Shown piece by piece: positions 10,601-25,600 of a DNA stretch of 51,099 nucleotides. The notes below the pieces were generated by a model that searched no databases, was not told where the DNA came from, and saw nothing but the letters and a program-made list of their open reading frames with translations. Location: NCBI RefSeq assembly GCF_002289565.1, contig NZ_NTFY01000145.1, positions 1 to 51,099 on the forward strand. The letters run 5' to 3'. Origin of the DNA: Rhodopirellula sp. SM50 (GTDB taxonomy: Bacteria > Planctomycetota > Planctomycetia > Pirellulales > Pirellulaceae). Positions within the stretch are counted from its first letter, which is position 1; the number at the start of each line of letters is the position of its first letter. The translations under genes were made by a program, and so were the position numbers.

Positions 10601-13600
10601 ATTTGTCGCCAACGACGCGATCATCAACGCACCCAACATGACCACGTTTACTCGCGGATCGATCAGCTTGTATGCCAACGGCGGAGCCGACGTGAGTTCG
10701 GTGACCAATCTGGATGGGTCGGGCGTTTCCGTCGGTCCGGGTATCGAAGTGGATCTGCCACTGGTCACATCGTATTCGTTCTTGTCGACGGGAAGTTACC
10801 AATCGCGACACCTCATCGCCTCTGGGGGCGGCAGCCGGATTTCCTTGCCTAATTTGACCGAGATCACCGGCGGGACGAACTACGAAGCGACACTTCGATT
10901 GGAAGCCCAAGACGGCGGTGTGATTGACCTTCCGAATCTGATGACGGTCACGGATCCGTCAACGGGGGACACGCGTCGCCGTGCGGTCCACTTCATCGCC
11001 GACGGTCGTGAAAGTCGAATTGACGTTTCAATGCTCACGACGTTCACCGATGTCGGTCAACCGCCCGTGGCTTATTCCGGTGACAAGGTCTACTCCACCC
11101 TGACCGCCACACGGGGCGGTCAAGTGGACGCCGGAGCGCTCGCGACGATTCGTGGAGTGCGCATCTACGTGGATGAACTTGCTACGTTCCCCGCGTTGGC
11201 CCTCGAGTCCGCCCGCGACAGCGTCATTGAACCGGTCGGCGCCGGAAATATCGTACTCAACGCACTCGTCGACGCCCCCGGAACTGCGCTGCGGATTCAT
11301 GGCTACCAGCTTTCCGCGCCCGCGCTGACCACACTGCAGCGCGGCGAAATCACGCTCACCGGTGGCGGCAATGTGGCGCTGCCGCTGTTGAGCAACATCG
11401 ACGGTGCGAATCTGATCGTGATCGATGGGGTGACCCTCATGCTGCCCGCAGTGACTTCGATCACCCATGCGACCACCGGGTCCTACCAAACACAAATCTT
11501 GCGCGCCGAGGGCTACGGAAGCGTCATCGATCTGCAACACGTGACCCAGATCACCGGCGGGAACAATTACGACGCACGTCTCGCGATCGAATCCCTTGCG
11601 GGAGGAAGCATCAATCTTTCCGGTACCCAAACGATCACGGAAACCAGCCTAGGGGACCAACGACGACGACGCGTTGAACTGCTTAGCGAGGGAATCGGAA
11701 GTTTTATCGACCTCTCCGGCCTACAGACCTTTACCGACCCGTATGCGGGAAGTTTGTCTGGCGACGCACGCTACTCGAGGATCCATTCACGCTACGGCGG
11801 CACCGTTGATTTAGGGAGCTCCAATTCCGCATCGCTGACCAACCTGAGCGGTGTCTACGTGACGACCAGCAGCAACAGCGTGGTGGGCGGGCAATTCACG
11901 CTGGAGCCCGGATCCGTGTTGACGGGAAACGGTGTTGTCGCGGGCGATTTGATCGTGGGCGGGTTGCTCGCTCCGGCGGGGAAGTTGACGATCGACGGCA
12001 ATCTGCTGCTCGACACGCTCGGCAATCTGGAGTTTGACATCGCCGGGCTGGCGCCGATTTCAAATCACGACGTGCTTGAGGTGAACGGATTCGTCGAGTT
12101 TCTGGGGACCATTGGGGCGGTCCAGGGAGGCGGCTATCAACCCGCCGAAGGCGACAGCTATCTGGTGATGACGTTCGACGGCAAGTTCGGAACGCCGACC
12201 TATGAAGGACTCGATTTCGGCAGCCAACTCCTCGCACCCGAGTTGTCGCCGAGCAATCTGGTTTTCATCACCGGATTCTCCAGTGGAGCGGCGATCACCA
12301 GCATCACGCCGTCGGACAGTGCCGTGTATCCCGACGGCCCGTTCCTGATCATCGAATTCGATGAGCCGATCGATCCCGATTCCTTCTTCATCGACGACGT
12401 GACCCTGATCGGCCCAGGTGCCGTGCCCATCAACATTGACTCGATCGAACCGTTCGCCGAAACGGACAACCTGTTCCTCTTGCGGCCTGATTTTACGCAA
12501 TACGTCGACGGCCAATACAACATCACCATCGGTCCCGACGTGTTGGACTTCGTCGGCAACGTGATGAATCAGGACGAAGACCAGATCAACGGCGAGCCGA
12601 TCGAGGATCAATTCACCGGAACTTTCGATTGGGCGCTGCCCGACTTGGAACTGGTCGGAGGAAACCTGACCACGCCGGAGACCAGTTATTCGTTCGGCGG
12701 CGACATCCCGCTCAGCTTCGAGGTGATCAATTCCGGCGCCTCGGTCGCGGGAGGCAGATCGTGGCGAGATCGCGTTTTCTTGTCCACCGACCTGATCCTC
12801 GACGGCAACGATGTACAGCTCGAAAGTGTCTCCCGCGATGATCCGCTGGCCGTCGGCGAGAGCTATCCGTTGGACCTGACGTTGACGTTGCCGCTCGACG
12901 ACAATCTGACGGCCGGGACGTACTACCTGCTCGCATCGATCGACTACTTCGATTGGATCAGCGAATCGGACGAAAGTAATGTCTACGCCTCAGCCGCCCT
13001 CGAGCTGACGTTCCCGCCGCTGGTTGATCTGTTGCCGACCTCGATCACCGGACCGACGGCCGGACAGCCTCGGCAATCCAAGGTGTTTACCTGGGAGGTC
13101 ACCAATCAGGGTGACGAGCCGACCGCGACGCATTGGTACGACCGCGTTTATTTGGAGTCGGTCGGCAATCCTGCCAACCGCTACCTCGTCGGCACGGTGC
13201 TTCAGAACGGACCGCTCAGCCCCGGCGAAAGCTACGTGTCGATGATGACGACCAACTTGCCGGATCTGGCCGACGGCGACTATCGACTCCAGATCGTCAG
13301 CGACTACAGCAACCGCGTCTTCGAGGGGCCCTACGAAACCAATAATTCACTCTACGGCGGCGTCACCACGATGACGCACCCGGATGTCGAAATCCGCAAC
13401 TTCGAGGCGCCGGCGGCGGGCAACTCGGGACAACAAATCGAATTGACCTGGGACTTTCTGAATTCGGGAACCGCCGCCGCCGAGACCTGGCAGCAACGCG
13501 TCTACCTTTCGGACAATCAAACGCTTTCCGGCGACGATCGTCTGGTCGATGAGTTCATCATTTCCTCGCCGCTGGATCCCGGGCAAACACGCTCGGAATC

Positions 13601-16600
13601 GCGAACGGTTCGATTGCCGGTCGATCTGCAGGGCAACAAGTTCCTGTTGCTGGTCACCGACACGGCCGGCCAACTCGGTGAGCTTTCGGCGGGGGAAAAC
13701 AACAACGTCGCCGCGAAATTGATCGAGCTGACTCTGTCGCCCTATGCGGATCTGGCCGTCAGCAACGTCACGGCGCCGGCGCTGACGATCGGTGACCCGG
13801 CGGACATCACGGTCGGTTGGACCGTCACCAACCGCGGTGTCGGTCGTGGCTTCGTCGACCAATGGACCGACGCGATCGTGCTGAGTGAAAATGCGACGGT
13901 CGGCGACGCCGATGACATCGTGGTGGCGACGTTCGACCACACCGGCGGACTCGATCAAAACGCTTCCTACACCCGCAGCGAAACGTTCCGATTGCCGATC
14001 GCCACCAACGGACGGTTTACCCTGTTCGTCCGCAGCGACTACGGCGACCTGGTGTTCGAAAACGACTTGGAGGCGAACAACGATGTCGCCCGGCTCGGCG
14101 AAATCGACATCATGCCGGCACCCTATGCCGATTTGGTTGTTGATTCAATCGATGTGCCGCTGCCGGTCAACGCCGGTGAGATCGCCAGTTTGACGTGGAC
14201 GGTACGCAACGCGGGGATCGGGGTGACCAGCCGTGGCGACTGGTACGATCGCGTGTACCTCTCGACGACGCCCGACGCGACGGGATTGATCGGCGGAACC
14301 GAAACCGATTTCCAGCATTTCGGCCAAATCGCTCCGGACGGAACCTACGCCCGCACCGGCAACCTGCGGATCCCCGACGGTCTTTCCGGCGACCATTATC
14401 TCATCGCGCATGCGGCCCGCCGCAACGCGCCCTTCGAATTCCTCTACGACGACAACAACTTCACCGCCAGTGCGGCGTTTCCGATCACGTTGCTGCCGCC
14501 GCCGGATCTGATCGTCGCTTCGGTCACCGCACCGACCGAAGCGCAAGAGGGAACACTGGTCGACATCCAATGGACGGTGGAAAACACCGGACTGAACGAG
14601 GCGTCCGGCGGCTGGGTGGACCGCGTTTACCTGCAACAGGCCGGCAACCCCGACGCGGACGTGATCCAGCTCGGTCAATTCCCCTTCATCGATCCGCTGC
14701 CGGCCGGTCAAACGTATCACCGCAGCGAACGGATTCGGATTCCCACGCAGACGACGGGGACGTTCAATCTGTTCGTCAAGACGAACTTCAACGGCGCGCT
14801 CTACGAAGGTGCCGGCGACGACAACAACACGATGTCCCGCGAAATCGTGATCAACGTGCTTCCGCGTCCGGACCTGCAAGTCGAATCGATCACGATCCCG
14901 GACCGCTTGCAAGCCGGCGCCACGCTGTCTCCCGAATTCGTCGTCGTCAACCAAGGCGGCGTGGGCACGGGCAGCACCCAGTGGGTCGATCGCGTGTACC
15001 TGTCGTTGGATACGACGGTCGATCACGCGGACATCTTGATCGGCGAGTTGCCCAATAGCGCCGCACTGCTGGCCGGCGAGCGTTACAGCACCGAAGCGGG
15101 AAGCGTTGTCGTGCCGATTCGCTATCGCGGAGACGTCTACGTGATCGCCGTGACTGACGCACAAGACCGCATCGAGGAGTGGCCCAACAACAATAACAAC
15201 TTGACCTACCAGTCGATTTACATCGAGCCGGAACCGCTGGCGGATCTGGTCGTCAGCGACGTCGTCGCGCCAAGCCAAGTCGTCGCCGGAAGCACGATCC
15301 CGATCCGCTACACCGTCACGAACCTTGGCAGCGGAGCAACCCACGGCGACACCTGGTCGGAAAGTGTTTGGCTGACACGTGACAAAAATCGTCCCCACCC
15401 CGGTCAAGGCGACTTCTTTCTCACGACGCTGACGCATCAGGGTGCGCTGGACCGGTTTGCCGGATATGAAACCGAAGCCACCGTCCGCATTCCGAGAGAA
15501 CTGGAGTCGGGAACCTGGTACATCACGCCTTGGGTGGACCCGTTCGATGTGATCCCCGAAGACACGTTGGCGTCGAACACCAACCCCGATGACCCGAACA
15601 ACTTTGACAACAACAACTACAAAGCACGCGCGATCGACGTGTTGGGATCGCAACCCGATCTGGTCGTCTCGGAAGTGATCGCTCCGCCGACGGGCTCGGG
15701 CGGCGACACGATCACCGTGACCTGGACCGTCGACAACTTGGGACTGGCCGACGCAGAACCCGGCGGATGGATCGATCGCATTTACTTGAGCGATCTGCCT
15801 GATCCCAAGAGCGTTCACGCGACGACGCTGTTGCTCGGAGAAAAGAAACGCGACCTGCCGTTGGCGAAAGGAGCGTCTTACACCGATTCGTTGGACATCG
15901 CGCTGTCCCCCTCGGCGACCGGCCAGTACATCGTGGTGATCACCGATGACGATGTGCCGCCGGAACCTTCGATCGACCTGTCCGGGTTCTTCCCGCAAAT
16001 CCCACCACCGGAAAAGTACCATCCGGTTGACGAAGTCGACGAAACCAACAACGCGACCGCAGTCGATTCGGACATCCGCAGCTACCCGGCGAACCTGAAG
16101 GTCGTGGAGTTCGACATTCCCGACAACGTGTTCTCCGGCGAAGAGGTCACGTTCACCTACACGGTCGAAAACATCGGCACCCATCCGGTCTGGGGCGGCA
16201 CACGCTACTGGAAAGATTTTATTTGGCTGTCGGCTGATGACGAGTTTGTTCGCCGGCGGGCGTCTTTCCTGGGCACGACGATTTACGCTCCCACATCGAT
16301 CATCAACCCGGGCGACCGCTACACGATCGCCTTCACCACCACGTTGCCCGAAGGCACCGGAGACGATTATTCGCTGTGGGTGCATTTGGACGCCCACAAT
16401 GACAGGTCGCCGTTGTACTTTCCCTACCAGGCGCGGTTGTTGGAAACGGATTGGTATCCCGCCAATGAAGGAGACAATGCCACTTGGCTCGGCCACTTTG
16501 ATCGTTGGGCCTTTGAAGACCCCAGCGACAACTTGGCCCGCGCCGATTTTCCCATCATCTACAAAGAAGCCGATCTGACGATCACGGATTTCCAGGTCCC

Positions 16601-19600
16601 CGCGGGGGCGACGTCCGGCGAGACCATTCAGATTTCGTACACGGTCGAAAACGTTGGCAATCGAGAAACACGCGTCGGGTCGTGGTTCGATCGGCTGTTC
16701 ATTTCGCACGACGCCTCGCTGGATAATTTTGACCATGAAATCGGTTCGCGTTTTCGCACCGGAGCGTTGAAGCCCGGTGAAACGTACACCGGCACGATCC
16801 AGGCGCGTCTTCCCGATGGGATCGAAGGTGATTTCAGTTTGCTGTTGTTCACCGACTCGGCCGCTCGCCAGGATCGCGCGCGGCGACCGAGCAATATCGG
16901 GTTCGAATTGATCGGGCTCGAGTTCGAAACACCCGGCACACTCGCCCCCTGGGATCTGGCTTCCGAAGCATCGCGTGAATCGGCGCGGGCCAACGTCAAG
17001 GAATACCAATTGGAGGGCAACAACATCGCCATCCGCGATCTGCCGATCACGTTGGCGCCGCTGCCGGACTTGCAAGTCACCGCGGTCACCGCGCCGGTTC
17101 GTGCCGACCGGGGGCAAGAGATCCATGTCGAATTCACCGTCAGCAATCTCGGCGGTGACACCGTCGCCGGTCAAGAGCACTGGTTCGATCTGATTTACCT
17201 GTCGCGTGATGAGTTCTTGGATCTCAGCACGGACGTCTACCTCGGATCACTGGAACGAAAGGTCGGATTGGACGCGGGGGCTTCTTACACGACGTCGCGA
17301 ACGGTTTCGCTGCCGGCGGATTTGCTGGGGCCGTATTACGTCTTCGTGATCACCGACCCGGATCGCAACAACGTCAGCGGAAACGTTTTCGAGGGGCCCA
17401 ACGAACGCAATAACTCGCGTACGACGGCGGTTCCCACGATCATTGAGCTGCCGCCGCCGACCGATTTGCAAGTCACCGAGATCACCGTTCCGGCGAATGT
17501 CGAAGCCGGTTCGCCGGCAACGATCTCGTGGACCGTCACCAACACCAGCAACGAAACCGCCAGCGGGCGCTGGTCCGACAGTCTGTTCTTTTCCAGCGAC
17601 GCGACATGGGACCTGCGGGATGCTCCGGCGGGACGATTGGAATTCCGCGGCACGCTCGCGCCCGGAGAAAGTTACACCCAATCGTTTCAAACGATCACGC
17701 CTTCGTTGACCCCCGGCGCGTACCGTGCAATCGTCCGCGCCGATATCTTTAATCAGGTCTATGAGGACGTCGCGGACGGCAACAACATCACCGCATCGCC
17801 ATCGACGATGCAATTGACCGCGCCGTTCTTGACGCTGGATGTCCCGCTGCCGACGACCCTGGCAACCGGACAGCAACGATTGTATGCGGTCGAGGTTCCC
17901 TTTGACCGCACGTTGCGCGTGACCGTTTTTGCCGACGACGATTCGAGCCACGAAATCTTCTTGCGGCACAACGATGCGCCGACCGTGCGAACCTTTGACG
18001 CCAGCAGCGGCGGGACGCTGTCGGAGACGCCCGCGGCAATCATTCCGACCACCGAAGCGGGGACCTACTATGTGCTTGTGCGGGGGTTTGCCACCGAGAG
18101 TGATCAGTCGCCGATACGGATTCTGGCCGAACTGTTGCCGCTGGCGATCACCAACATCAAGACCGATCTCGGCGGGGATTCCAAGTACGTCACCACGACC
18201 ATCTCCGGGGCACGTTTTCACGAAGACGCGGTCGTCAAATTGGTCCGCCCGGGATTTGCCGAAATCGTTCCCGTCAATCGGAATTACGTGTCGGCGTCCG
18301 AGATCATCGTCACGTTTGATTTCGAAGATGCCCCGCACGGCTTGTATGACGTGCAAGTCATCAATCCGGGCGGTGAAGTCGCGGTTGTGCCGTATCGGTT
18401 CCAAATCGAACGGACGATCGAACCCGAAGTCACGATCGGGATCGGCGGGCCGCGTTACATTTTCGCCGGAGATCCGGGAACGTATAGCGTCGCGCTGCAG
18501 AACCTGGGCAACATCGACGCGCCCTACGTGTTCTACAACGTGGGCATTCCGGAAATGGGGATCAATGATTTCGTTTACGGATTGCCCTACAACCATTTCA
18601 CGTCCAATCTGCGTGGCGGCCCCGAAGAGGGCACGCTGGCCGATTTGCCGTGGGCTGAACTCGAGTCGGCGGTCAACACCGACGGGACCGTCACCGCCGG
18701 CGGCTACCTGTTCGACCATCCGGCCGACGGGTTCGCCGGATTCACGTTCCAAGTTCAAACCTATCCGGGCTTGCGTGAGTTGCACGATCACGCCTGGGAA
18801 TCCTTCAAAGCCAAAATCTACGCGGCGCTTCCGCAATACGCCGCAATTGATCTGCTTGCCGACGGTCCATCGGCACTGGACCAGATCTCACCCGGTCTGT
18901 CGTTCATCTGGGAAGTCTTTGGTGCGGTCCCCGACTTCTTGACGATCCCCAAAATCCCGTTCCAGTTCCATGTCGTCGCCTCGGCGACGTCGATGTCGCG
19001 CGATGAATTCGTCGTCCATTCGTTGGCCGAAGCGGATCAGTTGCGTCAAGGCATCTTGGACGACGCGGATGCCGACGCGGCGCTGGTGAACCTGGCCGGC
19101 AACGAAGCGGCTTGGCAATCGATGTACCTGAGCTATCTGGCCGAAAGCGGACGGCTGCGCGCCGAAGATGCCGTGCCGCCGACGCGACGCGACCAGGAAC
19201 TGGCCAGTCTGATGGCGACGCTGGCCGGCGGTGTGTTGCGCGGACCCGGCGGAGATCAAATCATTCTCTCCGGCGAATTCGGTGACTTCTTTGACACCGT
19301 CCGCCGCTGGTACGGTCACGACCCGACTCTCGAAGCCCCCAACGACACGACCGGTGCCAATTTCACCGGCGACTCACTGTCGTTCTTCGGAATCCTCAGC
19401 GGTGCCAACCCCGTTCCCGAGCTGCCGACGTTCGACGATTACGATCTGGGGCTGGATCTGAACACGCATTTTCAAACCATGCGTGTCTATGTCCCATGGG
19501 TTCCGTTCGACAAACGCGGTGCAGGCATCCCGGCCGACTACCAGATCCGTGGCATCACGCCGAACGACGAAGACGTCTTCTTTCCGTTGAATTTGCAGGA

Positions 19601-22600
19601 GTACTACGACCAACAAGGCACCAACGTCGGCGCGGTTTCGCAAACCGGTCCGTTCACGCTGGAAACGGGAGGTTTTGTTCCCGCAGGCGAACCGCTTCCG
19701 TTCACGATCAATTTCCAGAACGACCCGAACACGACTCGCGATGCCAACGAAGTCCGTGTGGTCGTGCCGCTCGATGAGAACATGGATGCCAGAACGTTCC
19801 AGCTGGGCGACATCAAGGTCGGCGACATCACGATCCGAGTTCCCGGCGGACGGGCCCTTTATCAAGGCGACTTTGAATTCGCCGAAACGCTCGGTTTTAA
19901 TGTTCGCGTCAGCGGAGGGATCGATGTCAAATCCAACGCCGCGACCTGGTTGATTCAGGCCATCGATCCGCTGACCGGTGAAGTCCGCACGAATACCGAT
20001 GGTGGATTGCTGCCGCCGAACAACGCTCAAGGCCGAGGGGCGGGTTTTGTTTCCTACAGCATCGAACTTTCCGATGACGCCGAAACGGGACAATCGTTGA
20101 CCGCCAAAGCCCGCGTGTTGTTGGACAACGCGCCGCCGGAGGATGCCGACGATCTGACGTACACGATCGATGCACAAGCGCCCGCGAGCAACGTGACCGT
20201 CACGCCGCTGAACGCTCAAAACGATTTCGTGGTCGCCTGGGATGTCGCCGACGATGCGGGCGGAAGTGGATTCAAACATGTCACGTTGTACGTCGCCGAA
20301 GACGGCGGCGACTACAACATCTGGCAGCGCCAAGTCGGCCACGCGGTCGGCGAAGAAGTCTTCATCGGTCGCGTCGGACACACGTACGAGTTTCTGGCGT
20401 TGGCGACGGACCAGGCTGGAAACCGCGAAACCCCGCCGGCGGGCGCCACAGCGGATGACGACGGCACCACCAATTCTCTCGGGGCCTTGCCGACGGTCGA
20501 TGCCACGACGCGTCCGAATTTCGGACAACCGACGCCGCCGACCACCGAGCCGTCGACCAATCCGTTATTCGCCGCAGCCGAAAACTTGGTCCCATCGACC
20601 GGATCAACCACCAACCCGGCGATCTTTGACACCGTCTTGCAACCGTTTACCGCCAAACGATTCGCCGACGGTTTCGACATCACCGCCACCGGCGTGGCAA
20701 CCAGCGGCATCGGACCGATGGCGATCACCGAAACGCCCGACGGAGACATTCTGATCAGCGGCGGCACGGCCAGAAATCAGCTGTACCTGTTTGATGCCAA
20801 CGGTGGGTCGGCCGAAGGAACATGGGCGGAACTGGATCATCCGATCTTTAATCTCGCGTTTGATGACGACGGCCGACTGTGGGCGACCACGGGCGGCGGT
20901 CCGCTGTTGCAACTCGATCCGATCGACGGCAGCATCCTGGCCGAACACGGCGAAGGTTTGACGATGGGACTGGCCATCGATCCGGCCGGCGGCGACGTGA
21001 TCGTCGGTTCCCGCTATGGTGTCGAACGATTCGATCCCGACACCGGCACCTTCAAACGACTCAGTCGTGACTTGGATTTGCGAGTCGGCAGTCTGGCGTT
21101 CGCCGCTGACGGAACGCTCTATGGCGTGCAGTGGCCGGAGCGAGACGCGGTGGTGCGGTTCAATCCTCTCGGACGCGCCGAAACGGTGCTGTCCTTTGAA
21201 ACCCCGATCGATTCGATCGCCTTCGGACAAACCGAAACGTCACTGGAAGGGTTGATGTTCGTTTCCCACAACACGGGGAACACCGGTTTCGGACAATCGG
21301 TCGCCACGGGCGAAAACAGCGAGCTGACGATGGTTGACGTGGCAACGCTGCGTCGGGTCGCGGTCGCCACCGGCGGCACCCGCGGCGACGTCGTCGCGAC
21401 GACCAGCGACGGACGCGTTCTGATCAGCCAGTCCGAACAAGTCGATGTGATCAGCCCGATCGCGATCCCCGAAGTCGTCGCGACCAATCCGGCCGAACAA
21501 ACCGTCGTCGCGCTGCCGCTGGGGCTGGTCAGTGTGACGTTCAGCGAGGAGATGTTCACGGGACTGGGGACGGAAATCGAATCCGTTCTCAATCCCGGCA
21601 ACTACGTCATCCACGGCGACGCATCTCTGCCGGACGACCAACAGCCGGTGATCACCGAAGTCCGCTATCACGAAGCTTCGCAAACGGCCTATCTGTTCGT
21701 GCAAGGATTCTCTGCCGGGGAGCACGCGCTGTATATCGGCAAAGGGATCGAAAGTGTGGGCGGGTTCTCGCTGCCGGCGGGTTACGAAGTCCACTTCACC
21801 ACGGTCAGCGAGTTTTCCGCCGACGTCGACATCACCCTGACCGGCACACGCTTCGATCGTCAGACCCAGGCGCTGACGTACGAAGTCGAAATCCGCAACA
21901 CCGGTGACTACGACTTGTTGTTGCCGATGAGTCTGGTACTTGATCCGGCCGGGGGAGACGTTTCCGCCGGCGGCGCGGTTCCCGGTCAACCGGCGATCCC
22001 GGGTCCCGATGGACGCTGGCTGTTTGACTTGACCGCCAACGTTCCCGACGGCGTCCGCTTGCGTCCGGGTGAATCAACGACGGCCAAAACACTTCGCTTG
22101 CTTTCGCCGAACAACGTCGCCGCCGATTTTGTTCCCGGATTCCTCGCCACCGCGTCAGCCAATTTGCGTCCCGGTTTCGAAACCGATCCGGTGCAATTCG
22201 CGACCGTCGACCAAGCCTATTCGTACGACGCCGATGCGGTTGACCCGGACGGCGTCGCGGTCGCGTATCTGTTGCAACGCGGTCCCGAGGGCATGACGGC
22301 GGATCCCGACACGGGGCTCGTCACATGGACTCCGACGGTCGGCGTCGCCGAGCAGAACGACGTCGTGTTGTATGCATTCGATTCACGGGGCGGATTCACA
22401 TCCCAAACATGGACGGTTCGTGTCACCGGCGGGAACCGGGCTCCGGAATTTGTCCAGCCGCCGGCGGAAGCCCGGATGAGCGAGAACGAGACCCTGCAAG
22501 TCATCGTGGAAGTCGACGATCGCGAGAACGATCCGGTCGATGTCTGGGTCGACAACCTGCCGCCGGGTGCGTTCTTCGATCCCGCCTCCAAGACGCTTTG

Positions 22601-25600
22601 GTGGACACCGGGCGAAAATGCCGCAGGCGTCTACAGAGATGTCACGTTGGTCGCGACCGATGGCATCAACACCACGCGACATGCGTTTGACTTGTTGGTC
22701 AGCCAGGCCGATCGGCCGCCGGTCATGGACGCGATTGCAGAGTTTACCTTGCGCCAGGGCGACCAATGGACCTATCGCATCGGTGCTTCGGATCCCGATG
22801 GGGACCGGTTGCTGTTTATCAGCGCCGATTTGCCGAGCGGTGCGACGTTGGACTCGCGTGACGGAACACTCCGCTGGACCGTCGGCTTTGATGTTCCACC
22901 GGCGCTTTCGATTCCCGTGACCGTGACGGCGGGTGGCCAATCGGTCGACGGCCAAATCGACGTGACGGTGATCAACGCCAACGGCGCACCCAGCTTTGAC
23001 TCGATGCAGGGTTGGTCGGTCGAAGAAGGCCAGACGCTGGTCATCACGTCGTTCGCGTTTGATCCCGATCACCCCGATTTCCAATTGCCGATACGATTGG
23101 ACGACGGCACGCTCGACCCGCCGGGGCTGGTTTCGCCGATCACCTATCGCGTCACGGACCTGCCCGACGGAGCGACGTTCGACACCGATACGGCGACGCT
23201 CACTTGGACGCCGCGCTATGACCAGTCCGGGGACTACAGCGTGTTGTTCGAAGCGACCGATGACGGCGACGGCGTCAGTGATCCGATCACGATTTCATCA
23301 CGCGTTCCGATCTCCGTTCGTGACATCAATCAGCGACCGATCATCAATCCGATCAGTAACCTGACGCTCAGCCGCGGCGGCATGATCGATGTTCCGGTTT
23401 CGGTGGCCGATCCCGATGGCGACAACATCACGCTCGAGGCCGCCAACGGATTGCCGGGGCTGCCGCTGCCCGATTTCGTTTCCTTTACCGACAACGGCAA
23501 CGGGACCGGACTCTTCCACTTCGCACCGGGAACGGGCGACCGGGGCAACTACACGCTCTCGTTGATCGCCAGCGACGACGGAAACGGCCACGGTCGGGGC
23601 CGAATCGAAACCGTGCAATATGATTTTGTCGTCACCGTGGAATCGGCCAACGACCCGCCGGTTCTCCAGCCGGTTTCCTCGTTGGTGGTCTTGCCGGGCG
23701 AGCTGTTGCGTCTGCCGTTGCAGTCGAGCGATCTGGATCAGGAACCGCTTACTTTCACGTTGAGCGGGTTGCCGGGCGAAGCGCGGCTGGTCGACGGTGC
23801 TCGCTATGGAGAAGCGCTGCTCAATTGGGACCCGACGGCCGCCGATTTGGGAATCTACGACGTCACCGTCACGGTGACCGATGAAGGCAACGGGGATCTT
23901 GCGCGGTCGCTCACCTCGTCGCAGTCCTTCGTGATCACGGTTCGCGGCACCAACACCGCTCCGACGTTGACCGTGCCGGCAGACGCATCGGTCGACGAGG
24001 GCGCGGCGCTGTCGGTCGACTTCTCCGCAACGGACCCGGAAAACGATACCGTCCGGTTTTTCGCCGATGATCTGCCCGCCGGCGCGACACTGGATCCCGC
24101 GTCCGGGCGACTGGAATGGTCGCCGACGTTCAATGACGCGGGAACGTACTTGATTCAAGTTGTCGCCACCGACGGATCAGGTTCGGACACGAAACCGTTT
24201 GCGATCACCGTCGGCGCCGTCAATCGCGCGCCGCGGCTGGCATTCCCCGCCGCCCCATACGCTCGGGAAGGCGTGTTCACGCAGTTCCAGGTCACCGGTG
24301 CGGACTTCGACGGCGGATCGTTGGAACTGACGGCAACCGACGTTCCCGACGGAGCACTCTTTGACGCCAGCACCGGTGTGTTTCGATGGCAACCGCGGTA
24401 CGACCAAGCGGGAACGTACCACGTCACCTTCACGCTGACCGATTCCGAATCCGCGTCAGATTCGATCACCGTCCCGATCGTGGTCGAAAACGTCAATCGT
24501 GCGCCGGTCATTGAGAGTCGCCATCACCAGGTCGTGGTGGGCAATTTGCTCGATTTTACGATCGCCGGAACCGATCCCGATCTGGATGACACGTTGACCT
24601 TCTCGGCGTACGGATTGCCCACCGGCGCGCAACTCGATCGGGCCACCGGACGAATCACATGGGTGCCCAACCCCGGACAACTCGGACGCACGATCATCGA
24701 CGCCCGTGCCAGTGACGGTCTGGCCGAAACCAAGTACACCATCGTGATCGACTCGGTCGCGACGCCGCAGTTGCCCGATGTCCGCATCGTCACCACACCC
24801 AGCTTCCCCGCGTTGCCCGGACAAACCGTTCGAGTGGACGTGATCGCCGATGGCTTCGCACCGATCGATTCGTTGGGTCTGACGCTTGACGGTGTGCCGG
24901 TCGCGTTGGATGCCAACGGACGAGGCGAGATTGTCGCCGGAGTTCCCGGGAAACAATCACTCGTCGCGACCGCCACGGATGTGGACGGGTTTGTCGGTTC
25001 GACCACCGAGATCCTTCGTGTGCGAGATTCCGCCGACAAGACACCTCCTCAACTGGCACTTTCGTTCGGTGGCGTGACGACGGCGACCGAACCGCTCGAT
25101 CTGATCGCGTCGGTCGTCGACGTCAATCTCGACGACTGGGAACTGGAAATCGCATCACGCGGTTCGAATGACTTCCGCCCACTGGTCGATGGCGAGTCGA
25201 CCGGTGAGGCCATCGTGTTGACGACGATTGATCCAGGCACGATCGCCAACGGTATTTACACGCTCCGGTTGTCGGCGCGTGACATCAGCGGCCGGGGCAG
25301 CGAAACGACGATCGATCTGGCCATCAATTCGGCGGTCAAAACCGACGCCTTTGTCCGCACGGACGTCGACGCGACGATCGTCGTGGGCGGAAAAACGTTT
25401 GAGTTCGCCCGACAGTACGATTCACTCGCGCAAAACATGACCGGACGACTCGGTGATGGTTGGCGTTTCACGTTCGGCGAGACCCGATTGCAGCTCGGTA
25501 TCACGCCGCAGCAACGCGCCGCTGGCGTCGATCCGATCGCGCTCGAGTCGATCGGCATTTATTCCGCGTTGTCCGCCGGTGATCGCGTTTATCTGGATTT

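Noticed and set aside
14145..17180. A 1,011-codon open frame on the minus strand inside the giant gene
   Set aside because: The translation is Arg/Gly/Asp/Val-rich with no recognisable domain, and it lies opposite well-conserved CARDB repeats. Long antisense frames are expected in GC-rich coding DNA.
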